Shown one piece after another: positions 1 to 32,699 of a stretch of DNA of 64,000 nucleotides. The DNA lies in contig NC_084599.1 in assembly GCF_033807715.1 (NCBI RefSeq), positions 8,778,125 through 8,842,124 of the forward strand, in the 5' to 3' direction. The notes beneath the pieces are model-generated. The model ran no database searches and was not told the origin of the DNA. It worked only from the letters and a program-made list of their open reading frames with translations. The DNA comes from Cololabis saira (lineage: Eukaryota; Chordata; Actinopteri; Beloniformes; Belonidae). Every line of letters begins with the position of its first letter. The first letter of the stretch is position 1. The position numbers and the translations under genes were made by a program.

Positions 1-718
1 TGTGTTGTTGTAGAGCTCGTGCTCGATGATGGTGACTAAGTAGAGAGATTTACCAAACTAAGGCCCCTCTTTGTGGACTGGGTGGATTAAAATAACATGA
101 ATAAATGAAAAAACGAGGTACGCTGAAATATTTTGTCGGATAACTCTAGCTATTGTGACGAATGTATTCCCCATTACATGATTTCAGTATTGATGATGGA
201 GGACTTCTGCTGTGTAAAGTCTTTCTCAGCACATCCCAGACTAAGTGATCTTAAGGTCTGGACTCAGTCCATGAGTATAAATTGTGTGCTTGCTCCCAGA
301 GCCAATCTTTTACAATTTAATTTAGTTGTCATCCTGGAGTATGCCTGTGGCATCAAGAAAGAAAAGTATCTTGATGCAAAAGCCTGGTCTTTCAGTATAT
401 TAAGTTGACATTATTTTTATAGCCACATAATGTTCTTAATCTGGACATGACCAAATGAGGTAAACGCATATCATGGCGATGGCTTAAACAGCTGACACGG
501 AGCATAATGGGTGCTTCACCTTATCCAGTGTTCCTCTTACTCTGATTCACCCATCACTCCCTGTTTTTGCTGCTCCAAAGTCCAGTTTTTCTGCAGCCTA
601 GCCTGTTAATTTAGCTCTTTTTTTGATTATCCTAACTGATAGATGAAGTTGAACTGTTGCCAGCAGACTTGTCGATCACTGTAGTACTCACATCTGAAAG
701 CTCTTGCTGATTTTCTAA

Positions 719-1512
719 AGCTGGGCATACACTGTGCGATATTTTAAATGGTTTGATTCAGCCCCATCTCAAACTGCACGACTAGATCGCTGAGTTCAAA
801 AGTTCACAGCCCACGATTTATGTTCTCACACTGTACGACCCGATGCTCTGATGCTCCGTCTGCTCACACTATACGATCATAATCCTCACGTTGGACTTCT
901 GTTACTGGAACTGCAACTTCAAAAAGAAGTGGAAGAGGAGGAACCCCGAAGTGGGAGACACGCACGCGCACCGTATGTTGGTGAACTGGTGTAACGCAGA
1001 ACCATAAATCAGCCTTTAGCTATTTGTGCCATTCTGTGTGGCGATAAATGAAAAAAGATTAGACAACGTCGCGATTGGACAAGGAATTGGCTGGGCAGAC
1101 GTGGGAAATGCTGTCTTTTTTTCTGATATTAAAACAGGATTTCTATGTGAATTTGCAACACTTTAAACTACAAATAATAGTTTTTGATGTCACATCAGAG
1201 ATTGCGCATGCTCTCTGTGAAAGGATGAGTCCAATCGGGTCGTAGCTGCTTCAACTGTGCGATTCCTTCATGAGGAGCGACCAGGATTTCAAACACGCTT
1301 GATTTTCTTGCGAGCACAAGATTCGTGATCGGGAGCTCGTCGTGAGGTGTTAATCTCTCGTTGTGAGCTGTTAATCTCTCGTCTTTACCCCACGTATACT
1401 GCACGAGGCACGACCAACGATTGGGTCGAAATCCGTCCCGATCCAAAAAATAGTCGCATCACTGGAAAATCGGTTCAAAACGAGCCGACAATCGCACAGT
1501 GTCTGCCCGGCA
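719..1512. mobile_element. Harbinger-like MITE with TAA target duplication
   Basis: Terminal inverted repeats of about 20 bp: GGGCATACACTGTGCGA near 723 and its near-complement TCGCACAGTGTCTGCCC near 1492-1508. A TAA trinucleotide lies on both sides (716-718, 1513-1515), as expected of PIF/Harbinger elements. The interior (about 990-1018) contains a motif ending in CCATAAATCAGCC that is also the end of the small element at 52669-52795, so one element may be nested in the other. No transposase is visible, so it is non-autonomous. Confidence 0.6.
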
Positions 1513-2042
1513 TAAGATAAATCCAGGTGCTGACTTTCTTCTGGATCATATCTTCTGAAATTAATAACTTTCATAATGAGTCATAGATGAGGCACAGGGA
1601 AGCTACCATCTCATCTACGATGGAAAACACAATTGGACAGGCTCAGCAATACAACCCCGGCCCCTCGCCCCAGGCATCCTCAGAGTTGAAGAAGATCCAG
1701 CTCATCCGGAGGAGATTGCCTCCAGAACCCACGCTGTGTGTTTAGCTGAACCCGTCTATATCTAATCAGTACCTCTCAACCTCGAGGACAAGCCCGTGTT
1801 CCTTCTCCACCAGAGAGGTGACATTCTGTGCCCCAAGAGCCAGTTGATAATCAAAACACTGAAGCCGAACACTTGAGTCTCCGGACTCCCTCCTCACCTT
1901 GGCAGCATCACTCAGGGCTCAGTGACCCACAGCCTTCCACCACCACAAGCTGGTGATTAAAGGTGAGAGCAGGGTCGTGTCCTGTAGCATATTCAGAGTA
2001 ACACCCCCTTAAATACATGGGTATCTGCTGTTTCCTGCAGTC

Positions 2043-2240
2043 TTTTTAGTTAGTTAGTTAGTTAATATTTATTTCTGTCAATCACAAACATAAAAATCAA
2101 CAAACAAGATAACACAGGTTTTTCCCTGGTCAACATTGGGATTATTTTGACTGAAAAGGTCTGGGCTTGAAGCATAAAGCTTATCTTGCCCACCTTTTAA
2201 CAGAATAGAATATACAAAAAGAACAAATGAAGTATCATGA
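2043..2240 (-). mobile_element. L2-like LINE 3' tail
   Basis: Read on the - strand, this matches the style of fish L2-type LINE 3' ends: a GGCAAGATAAGCTT-type block, a CCTTTTCAGTC block, then an AT-rich tail ending in AACT repeats (TTAGTTAGTTAG on the + strand at about 2048-2063). No coding part remains. The assignment rests on general resemblance to such tails. Confidence 0.4.
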
Positions 2241-2254
2241 GGCTACACAAAATA

Positions 2255-2400
2255 ATAATAATAATAATAGTAATACTGTAATAATAATAATGATAATGAT
2301 GATGATGATGATGACGATGATGATAACAATAATAATAATAACAGCTTAAATAACTGTAATAATAGTAATAGTAATAATAATGATAACAATAATAATGATA
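2255..2400. repeat. Imperfect AAT/ATG trinucleotide microsatellite
   Basis: About 145 bp of ATA, ATG and ACA trinucleotide runs with small interruptions. Confidence 0.9.
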
Positions 2401-4850
2401 GCTCTGAAAACAAAATGAAAAGATGCTAAGGAAACCGACAAAACCAATTTAGGTTGTCATTTCATCTCATGCATGTGTACATTCTTCTTTGTTTGCATAT
2501 TGTGCTCCTATATATGTGTCCATTACCTTTGCTTTGAATCATATCTTGTATGCTTTTATTGAGTTTGCTAGTTTAAGGTCTGTGTTACTTATAGAGCACT
2601 GCTGTAATGTCCAATTTGAATGTGCTTATCTTAAAATCTTGTATCCACCAATCATCTACTAAGTATGGTCAAGAGAAACCAAAGTAGATGGCATCTTCAT
2701 GGGCCTCAAAGTAATGCGTTGTGACAGACCAGGGAAAGGACATGCAGCATGTTAATCAGACCGATGCTGCACAGATGACGTCTGATTCAAGTCCTCGTAA
2801 ATCGTCTGATGGCTCCTCGTCCAGGGCTGCACGCTACACCGCTATTACAAGATTATATTGATTCACTTTTGAAGGACATGCAGCTATCCACTTATGTATT
2901 TGGACAATGACAGAGGTGTGATGATTTTAGCTTTTCTATGCCTCATGGATTTGAAATAAAACAGTCACGATAACAGTAAGGTAGAATTTCAAAGTGTAGA
3001 ATTTTAGCTTTAATTTAATTTTAGTGAACTTCACCTGATTCTTTATGAACAACCTTTTTCAGTCACATATTAATCAGTTATGTGTAAAAAGCTTAAGTTA
3101 AACTAAAAACATTTATGTCATTCGTGTAGCACAAGTTAAACTATCCAATTTAATTGATTATATCATATATTTATTATTTTTTGGCCATCACGCAGCCCTG
3201 TTCTCCTCCCTGCAACACTGTAATGACAGCAACATGAGAGGGACACGATAACCAGATGAATATTTAATTTTTTTGTTCAAAACAGTTAGTTAAAACCTAC
3301 CTCTTAAAAGCCTAAAAAATATGCAGCTTCTGGATATTTTGGATAATGGGTTTTTTGGGATGCTTTATTGCAGCAGGTTAAATCTGAGGCTCCGTTTCTT
3401 CTCAGTTCTGGTGTGTTTGCACGATCGGCTGCTTGTTTTCATGCCGCCCCCTTTTCCCGTTTACCTCACTGACAGGTAGGGCTTTAAATGAATTTGCAGT
3501 CTTTTCCTGGCTCACCTCCTGAGACCTTTAAGTATTAATTAAAATGCAGTGTGCTTGAGCTCTGTGTGAGTGTATACACTGCTCGCTCTGTGGGGAGGAT
3601 AGATTTGCCCAGTGAGTGTAAAAAATTTATATGAAGCCGGCAGGAGACCCTGATGAGAGATTTATGGAGTCATGGTCTCCAGGCGCACATACAGAACTGT
3701 CCCTTAGTTTTTTGTTTGACTATTTTCTTCTTCCTAAGCTTGTACATTTTAGTAGATCCAATTCTGAAGGAAGAGCAGCAATATATTTAGTGACCCCAGG
3801 CTATCAGAAAAATGAAACGGAGCATGGCGGCAGCTGTGTCAGTACTGAGATGCGAATGAGGTGAGCCACATTAGCTGCATCTAAAGCAGCGGTCGCCCAT
3901 CAAGCAGCCGTCCAGCCGACGGAGACGGAGGCGGGCGTCCTCAATGCCTGGCAGCACATGCTAAAGGGCTCACAAAGCTCTGGAGGATAAACGCTTCTGT
4001 CAGCCGTGGTGGAGCTGTCAGTCAGGCCCGGCCACCAGCCTGGGACTGCTTTGCATCTCCTCTGCCCAAGTTCTGCTGTTTACGGGAGCAAGTGAATAAA
4101 ACCCCTTAGGCACAAAGTCATATGGGATAAAATGGCTAATGTGTGAAATTAAACCATGAACCTTTTGTGGATTTCAGTCGCTCTTTACTTGAAAATGAAT
4201 AAACTTGAGAATGGGGAAGAATTTCACGCACAACGCAAAATGAAGTTCGCGTTTTGAGTGGAATAACTCCAAATAGGAAAGAAAGTGAAAGCATTGGCAG
4301 AAGGATTCTGGGGAAGGAGCTGCTAGGTACAGAAAAAGAGGAAGACCAAAGAGACTATTTTGGGATGTGGCTGAAAGAGGACATGCACTTGGTTGGTGTA
4401 ACGGAGGAAACTGTGGTAGACGGGAGAGATGGAAACGGGGGTCCCGCATACAGGGAACAGTCAAATAGGAAGAGGGTTTGAGTAGAAGGTATAGACTCAT
4501 CTAATCTGGTAAATTTAATAAAGAATTTAGCTATTCAATTATGTTTTTTAAGAGTCTGGTTTCAAAACTTGTTCAGTATGATTTTACTGTCAGCTGCAGC
4601 TCTAAAACTGCTTTTTTAACTGATTTTAAGATAAACTGCAGCATTTTTATTTTAACATACGACTTTCAATTTATTTTAAAGGATATTTGATTAATGAAAT
4701 ACAATGAAAAACCTTGATTTTAGTAGACACTTTACATTTATTTGCCAAGTACATCCTGTGTATGTCAGAAACGAGTAAACGATGACGTGCGGTCACAGCA
4801 CTACAGTGGTGGCCACATGGAGGAGACGGTTCAGAGACCCAACGGATTAA

Positions 4851-5706
4851 AGCAGCACAATGTAACTTTCAGCTTTTGTTGAGTTTGGCGCCTCCTTTGG
4901 ACAAAAGCGGTAGTGCTTTACCAGAAAGAACACTACATTTCCCATGAGCACCAGCGCGTACTGCCGGAAAACTCCTGCTGTAATTCTATTCAATTGTATT
5001 ATTATTTTATAAAGCTTCCTCATTGCCAATTACACAATTTTATGATCACTATTATTATTCTGTGTCTGTTGTTGATATTGTAATTTTAGAATTACCAAAA
5101 TCCAAGACGAATGTGAAAACATTCTAATTTTGATTCTTATTGAACATATAAACTCTACATTTACATTTGTATCATAATAATTCTGTCTCTTGTTTTATCC
5201 CCATAAATCCCCATCGGTCGGACATCTCTCCTCGTCTTTCAGCTCACGCCAGCGAGTGAACGCCGGGCCAATGTTTATTCTTGTCCGGGCATTTAACTTG
5301 TTACTCTCCCGCTTTCTTTTTTTTGCCTTCTCCGTTAAAACTTTTATTTTGTTAGTTTTTTTTCGCTGCTTCGGCCATGATACCAGCTCCGCGTTTAGCT
5401 CAACACCAGCTTCTGCTGAGCTCAGCCTCTGCGCTACAATCCCCGCCCATTTTCGTCTCGACTGTGAATCGGAAGGAGGGGGAAGTGACGTACTGTATGC
5501 CGTAAAGCAGTCAAAGCCGTAAAGATGTGTAGTTTTTTAGTGTGGCAGGGTTCCTACCATGCTCCTCAAAGTTACACAGTGCCAGTGAAGGAGATACAGA
5601 CCCCTCAGACCATGACAGAGGTTCATTAAACCTGTTGGAAGTTGATGTTCCATCACAATGACTCTGGAAATATTAGATTAAGGTGGAAAAGTTACATAGT
5701 GCTGCT
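4851..5706. mobile_element. TTAA-flanked MITE (piggyBac/Kolobok type)
   Basis: Ends are inverted repeats: AGCAGCACAATGTAACTTT at 4851 and AAAAGTTACATAGTGCTGCT ending at 5706. TTAA lies on each side (4847-4850, 5707-5710), the target duplication used by piggyBac and Kolobok transposons. Length is 856 bp. The open frame at 5190-5522 inside it has no recognisable protein similarity. Confidence 0.65.
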
Positions 5707-7693
5707 TTAAAGACCGGAGAAGCAAAGGAAAAAAAAATGAGTGGCCGACCAAGAGGCCGAACAAGAGTAACCAACTTAACCTCTGCACTCACACGTTGAC
5801 CCTCTGAGCTAAAACCCACATTCCTTCATATCTGTTTTAAATGACAGAAGCTGCCACTTGACTGCCACTGTAAATCTGATTGTTGAATAATTAATCCAAC
5901 TAATAACATCAACTGTCTTCATAAAGTAGCTTTGAGGATATCCTCGTCAACGTTCTCTTTCTGATGCTTTTTAGACTAAACGGTGAACTGAGAAAGTAGC
6001 TGAGAGGTAATCTGTCCCAAAACTCAGCATCGTATTTGCCTCTCCTGCAACCGTAGAACAATCTTAATTGAAGTTAAAGCACTGTTTAAATCCTAAGTGG
6101 AGTTGAATTATATCCATCATACGTTTGTGTCATGATGAGTAAACCTGGTAAAGTAGAGCGGTTTTATAAAGCTGAGCAGATTAACATCACAAACTACTGC
6201 ACCGGCACTCAACTTCAGATGAATCAGCGTATGTGTTTTAACAGGCTCATATCAAGTGCAGAGTTTGAGCGAATGCCGCTATCTTCCCTGTGGCTCAAGG
6301 GTCTTTTGCATTTCCACTGAGATCAAGCTTCAGATACAGATGAGGCTTAGTAAAACCATTGAAGTGTGAAATATTTCTCCTTGGTGAAGTGTTGGAGCAA
6401 CAGAGACAGAACAGTGAAGCCAGGAGGTGGGCATGAGCTGTGTCAACATCTGCTGCTGTTTACATACATTTCTACAGATTTGTTGGTGGTTTTACGTGTG
6501 TGTTGGGTCGTAAACAATGAGGGATTCATTTTTTATGTTTCTTTCAAACATGGACCCCTTAACTGGAGTATTTCTATTCCCCAGCAGTATCATGATAATG
6601 AAGAAAAAATCTGACTTCTCTCCAGCACTGAACAAAGCTGTGGAGATTAGTTTTTTCATTAAAAGATTAAATTTTTGCATTTATTTAATGGGCTGTGGGG
6701 AAAAAAACATGAAATATTATTTGGAAAGGAACCATGTTAAAATCTGTTTTGCTTGTTCTGGAAATAACACCTGTAAAGAGAGGAAGTGGTGGTACAGTTT
6801 AGTCATGGGAATGTAAAGATTAGTATTGTATTCAGCTTGGTCCTTTGCCGCAACTTAATGATGTTTCTTTCAGTATTGATGTTGCCGTGGTAAATGTACC
6901 GTAAAAGTGTCTCCTGAAAGTCCACTCATTTTGTGGAGCCCACTCGGATCTGCTTTAATTGGGTGCGAAAGGTCAGAGATGCATGGCCTGTCTTCTAACA
7001 ATATGCACTTCTTGAAATTTTAATGGAGGTGTTAATGATTTCTCCTGATCTAATGTGTTCTGCACAGTCGTCTGTGTGGGACTCTAAATTTAAAACTGGA
7101 ACCAAGAAGTACCTAGAGCTCCTCTGCCATTCTCCAACAGCAATTTTCCTGTGTTTCCTTGTCATTCAGGCTAGTACAGTATGTATTTTTTGTGTTTGTG
7201 TGTCAGATGGTTTAACACAATCGCTGCAACTTGTATCATCCAGCAGTTTCCTGTATTTAGTTAATTCTGATGACCAGAAGTTGTGAAGTTATTAAAAATG
7301 TTTATTATTCTTCCACAACGAATAAGGGGTTTATTTTAGAAGTTTGTGTTACTTGTTTGTAATTTGAGCGGGTAAAGCTAAAAAATTATTTTCATTTTGG
7401 GTCCGGAACATTTGTATCAAGTACGTAGTTTGAATCCTTAGAAGATGTTTGGTTTCATCCCGGCGCTGCGTCTAAAGGAGACGCATAAATGACATCCTGT
7501 GTCCGTGCCAGACTCTTTGAGTTAGTCCTGTGTGGTAGTTGGCATCGCCACGGAAACAAGTGTGTGATCGAGCTGCTGATGCTCGGCTCGGTCAGAACTG
7601 GGCACTTTGTTGAAAAGACAAACAGAGAGGAACACAGCTCTCATGTCGCATGCTTCATCACTGATGAATACAAATTCTCTGTCAATTAAATAA

Positions 7694-7946
7694 GATGACT
7701 CCCGCACACCTTCTCCTCACCAGACTAGTGTTTTATTGGGCCAACGTTTCGGACATAGACCTTTCTCAAGGCATCATCAAGGTTTTGATGCCTTGAGAAA
7801 GGTCTATGACGGAAACGTTGGCCCAATAAGACACTAGTCTGGTGAGAAGAAGGTGTGCGGGAGTCTTCTTTTTAAATTGGCTGCAGCTTTCCTCCTCCGA
7901 CGCACCTTTCTGCATATCCGGTGTGCTAAAGGTTTTCTACTTTGGG
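7694..7946. mobile_element. Hairpin insertion with 14-bp target duplication
   Basis: A near-perfect inverted repeat (about 7692-7870, arms about 80 bp, loop about 10 bp) is followed by about 75 bp of unique tail. The 14-mer TGTCAATTAAATAA occurs at both edges (7680-7693 and 7947-7960), as expected of a target-site duplication. That length suggests nicking and target-primed insertion (LINE machinery) more than a cut-and-paste DNA transposon. No coding capacity. Confidence 0.6.
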
Positions 7947-8613
7947 TGTCAATTAAATAAAATAATTTAAAAAAGTGTTAGGATGGATTTTAATAGGAAT
8001 CTCTGAAAGGGAATAAACTCTTGAGCAAACAGGTTCCCAGACAGGATTACTAAGTACGTGCACCAATCCTGTTGCCTATCTGCAGCACTGACTCCAGCTG
8101 TTTGCACACACGCTTTAAACACAGCTGGGCACAGCTGTGTAATCCTGGGTCAGTCCTGCACCCTCATCTCCCCACATTAACACCCAGGCAGCATACGCCC
8201 AGGTTCACTCCACCAAGCATCTCTGCCTTAACTAGCTGTCATTGAACATTTCTCATTCCCCGGAGCTCTGCCACCCACGTACCACATGCTGCATTCTGCT
8301 TAAGAGGGTTCTGTCAGAAGTGTCATCATGGAGGCTGCTGGATTGTTTATTGCAAAAAGAAGCCATGTCTGTAATGAGTTTCTTTTTCAACATTTCTCTA
8401 AATCAGCTCAGACTTTACCAATCCGGTGAAACAAACAGGCACAGATCTGTTGATTAACATTGATTTCTCAGTGTGGATTTGTCTGAACTGATGATATGTG
8501 AGCTTGGATGCAGAAAGTAAACATTTACTTACAGAGGAGGAACAGTCTGCAGCCTGCCTTACCACACAATAAAGGAGTCATTTTTTTGCTTTGTAATAAC
8601 TAATAGTATGCAA

Positions 8614-9938
<1,325 letters not shown>

Positions 9939-10260
9939 GTATGCAAGTACCCCTTCACTTACAGTGTGTTAAAACCTTAGATGAAGAAAAATATATAAGA
10001 AGTCAGAAAATGTTTTTTGCATAAAAACCGCATCTCGAAAAATACATAATTACATAACAATATAGTTGTTGTAGTAATTTGAGTTGAATATTTGCAGAAC
10101 AATTCAGACAATCTGTCGACCAAATATCTGACCGATGATGAATGGCTTCACCGTTTCTTCAGCTTTTGCATTCAAAATGTGCATCATTCAGTTGTTTGTC
10201 ATGGTCTTTAGAGCTGACCCAGTGATGTTGATCCGTGGATATCTTCTTTCTCTGAACCAG

Positions 10261-28732
<18,472 letters not shown>

Positions 28733-29313
28733 TGCTCGCCGTCTTTTATGGAAAACAAAACACTCTCTACACCACCTGCTTGTTGTGTTGCTTCTCATTG
28801 GTTAACCTGCGTTTGACTTTGCACGTTGAGGTCCTGGCCTCCTCACCCGGCCTCCGGTCATCGGTTGGAACTAGCAATATGTGAAATTGGGTCTGCTTTG
28901 TCAACAAAACTGCCTAAAAAAAAAAGAAAAAAAAAACTTAGTTCAAAATCTAAAAAAGATCCCCATGTTGCTTCTGAGTATACATATTTTAATGTAAAAA
29001 ATGAAGTTTGCTTTCTTTCTTTTTGTATATTCAGGGAAATGCCTCCGGAGGTTGTTTTTGTTTAAGGAAAAAAAACAAGCCAACTCTGTATTTGAGAGCT
29101 TGGGAAGATGACGTGTTCTTATGGATCCCACTATTGGTGAGGTTAGACGACACAAATCTGGACCCCATCCGTGCCCAAATCTAAAACGCAACAAACTCTT
29201 ACTGAACTCCTCGTAAATGGAAGTTCGTCCATTTTTCAGTTGCATATCTCGACTTCACTATCTGAGAGCTATTTACCTACACACAGCTCCTGCCTGCAAC
29301 CGTGCTGGGACCC

Positions 29314-29427
29314 CTACACCTGTACACCTGTACACCTTTACACCTGTAGACCTGTACACATGTACACCTGTACATCTGTACACTTGTACACCTGTACACC
29401 TTTACACATGTACACCTGTACACCTGC
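29314..29427. repeat. 8-bp minisatellite (TACACCTG variants)
   Basis: About 14 imperfect units of TACACCTG, with TACACCTT, TACACATG, TAGACCTG and TACATCTG variants. Probably inside the rab6b 3' UTR. Confidence 0.9.
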
Positions 29428-30861
29428 AGTGTTGCAGGACAGGATGAACGGCAACATCCAGAGTATTTAATGCATGCCTGGATTTAAAGCACAGGTCCCG
29501 TCGACCCGTGTGCATTAGTTTGGAAACATACTTCGTAACATTACAGTAGTGACTCGATGCATTCTGTCCAAGATTTTTGTTTAAAAAAAAACAAAAAAAG
29601 ACCCCAAAAAAAACACAATTTGTCCTTCAGACTCGTGTGTACGTAGACTTGTGCTTTCTGTATTGACACCATGAGGTTGCCACTGCCGCGTGCAGCATTC
29701 CCATCACCGCTCTCCTCAGAGCCCGGCTTGTTTGGAGACTGTCGTAGGTTTCCCTCGACGTTGCGTTCCCCCCCCCCACGACAGCTCGTTGGTTTCTGCA
29801 CACAGAAGCGATGAATCAAAGCCCCGGCCTCGTGCCACCCAGAAACACCCGTCCTGCGTGCAGACCTGCCGACGGGAACCCCGACGCTGTGATCAAACAG
29901 ACCCTTAACGTTGTAGATGTGTTTCATTCCTGACGAAAGACTAATTTGCACATGTTGACCTTTCAAGTTGTGATGAAGTTAGGAGAAACTTCACCGTCAG
30001 TGTACAGCCACTCGATGTAAAGACATGTCTGATTGTTCTAGAAACCGTCACGTAGTGCGTTTCCATGGGGATGCAGTTTCCGTTGCTGCTTCTGTTGAAA
30101 CTGACTGCCGGATTTTGACATTATGTAACGCTGTACCTGTGTTTGGCCTTTTGGTTTGACTTCTGTTACTGTTTCTTCAGAGCTGGGTGTGCTAACATGC
30201 TGCTGGCGGAGTCGGCCGGCGTCCAGAACACTACTTTGTCTTTGATGTTGAAATCTTTCTTGCACTTTTTAAGAATGTTTTAGATTTAGAGTGACAATGT
30301 AAGTCGAACATTAAACACAATTACGAACGAATAATCTTTACCTCCAGAACATCTGGACTAATGTGTCTTAGAGTAGAGTCAACCATTTAGGAGTCATTCA
30401 CACATGCTCAGACGGGCAGTACTCTTGTGAAACTAGTGAAACTTTCTAACCAACATAATGAACCAAATAATAACAACAATGGACGAGACGAGAGCTGGAC
30501 AAAGCGTCAAAGACTGCTTGAAATGATCACTTTTTGTGAGTTTGACAGACGACTTGAAGTTTGATTGTGAGCTCTCTCTGTTGCTTAGCAACATACGATT
30601 TCAAATCAGGCTCTTTCAGCTCTAATTAATGACCAGAAATGAATGCAAAGAGAGCTCCTTTTGGACATTTGTTTTCTTAAATGAGTCCAAAGTGATTGAT
30701 CAGTATCCATTCACATTTGTACACATATATACGTGTATGAAAGAGTCCTCCCTGGTTCTCCCGACGTTCCAGTCCAACATTCCCTGGAAGTGGACCAAGT
30801 GATGCAACAAATATCTTTGCATGTTATGGGAGAGAGGTCTCTCAGCCATTTCCTGCAGGTT

Positions 30862-31120
<259 letters not shown>

Positions 31121-31161
31121 GTTTTTTTTTTACTTATTTTTTATTGAACACAAACAGATTA

Positions 31162-32631
31162 CAGTTTTTCACATTTGTTTAAACACATTTATTGGACCAT
31201 CAGACACAATATGCACAACCTGAAACTTGTGTTTCAGGTGGCTGAACCAATCCTGCTGAACTCCAAGCACATTTACTGCTCTAGACTCAAATTCCCATTC
31301 CATACCACACATTTCTCACAACACTACACACAATTCCCAATATCCTGCACACTCTTCCTGAATTCCCTCTCTTGCTGATCACACAGAACACACAGTCAAT
31401 CAAATTTCTAAACTCCAAAGGCCAAAGTTGTGCAATATGCAATCAGCAATTTGCCATTGAATTCATATTCATTGATGAAGCGGGGTTCAACCTTGTAAAA
31501 AGAAGGCGCCGAGGGAGGAATATCATCGGCCAGCGTGCCGTCACAGAGGTCCCTGGCCAACATGGAGGAACATAACAATGTGTGCTGCCATCAATCACCA
31601 CGGCGTCCTCCATCACCATGCCACCCTTGGCCCCTACAACCCTGCACTTCTTCTAGCATTCCTGGACCAGCTCTACAATATCATTGTCCAGCCAGACCAG
31701 ATGGAGGACACAGAGGTGGTCAGGTTCGTTATCTGGGACAATGTCAGTTTCCACCGGGCTGCTCTGGTCCGTGAGTGGTTCAGGGTCCATCCAGAAGTTG
31801 ATGTCCTATATCTCCTTCCATACTCTCCCTTCCTCAACCCAATTGAGGAGTTTTTCTCTGCCTGGAGATGGAAGGTATACGAGAGAAATCCTCAGACACG
31901 GATCCCACTGCTGCAGGCCACGGAGGACACATGTGGCGATGTCACTGCTGAGGCCTGTCAAGGCTTCATGCGGCGTTGTAGGAGATTGTTCCCCCGCTGC
32001 TTGGCCAGGGAGAACATCGCTGCTTGGCCAGGGAGAACATCACCTGCGACGTGGACGAGGTCCTGTGGCCAGCCAGGGATGAAAGGCAGGATGCAGCCTA
32101 ATACTTTTGTTCTGTTTCTATTTTCTGTCAAGTTTTCATCTATAGCTGGCTGTGATGTCCAGTGGACTGCACATTTTGAGTCCAAATACTGTAAAATATT
32201 ACTGTATTTGTTGTTACAGTAAAGAATTGTGTGTTGTTTTCTATTTGAGTAGCCTATACATAAGAATACTGTATGGTGATAAATTACATCCAACAGCTGA
32301 AGGTGTAACACTGAACATACAAATGAAGGATTCTACTGAGACATTCATTCATTCATATCGTGTTTTCCATTCATACTATAGAGTCTTCCATTCTGCACAT
32401 CAGTGTTCAGTGGGTGCTTAGAAATGTCTACTCAAATGATGTATGTGTTTGGCATTTGAGAAGGAAATACCATTTAGTGAAGAGTTAACACTGTTTTGAG
32501 GGTAGAGTGTGCTTTTGCAAGAGAAGGGTAGGATTTTGCATTTTGTGTGTGAGTTTTGTAATTTTTGTTTAGAGTTTTGAGAAAGTGAGGTAGCCTATCA
32601 GGAAATGTGTTTAAACAATTGTGAAAAACTA
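31162..32631 (+). mobile_element. IS630/mariner-type DNA transposon, decayed
   Basis: Terminal inverted repeats of about 28 bp with one mismatch: AGTTTTTCACATTTGTTTAA at the left and its near-complement ending AATTGTGAAAAACT at the right. TA lies just outside the left end. Inside is a transposase remnant (31459-32101) lacking the N-terminal half. Confidence 0.7.
31459..32101 (+). pseudogene. DDE_3 (IS630-like) transposase pseudogene
   Basis: The conserved catalytic part of an IS630/Tc1/mariner-superfamily transposase. It shows FIDEAGFNLVKRRRRGRN (first Asp), VIWDNVSFHRAALVREWF (second Asp) and PYSPFLNPIEEFFSAWRWK (Glu), with 35 residues between the second Asp and the first Glu. Two lesions break it. 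A 1-base loss near 31572 shifts frame and gives an early stop before MCAAI. A 23-bp tandem duplication near 31998-32043 (TGCTTGGCCAGGGAGAACAT repeated) shifts frame at the C-terminus. The N-terminal helix-turn-helix region is absent. Not functional. Confidence 0.85.
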
Positions 32632-32699
32632 ATACACATTTACACTCTTTATCAATATTAACAGATACTAACAGAACAGGTGCAATCGTGTACAATGAA

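Noticed and set aside
29541..29966. 141-codon open frame on the - strand
   Set aside because: Antisense to the probable rab6b 3' UTR; no recognisable domain.
31684..32082. Alternative 132-codon frame over the transposase
   Set aside because: A shadow frame; the frame with the DDE motifs is the real one.
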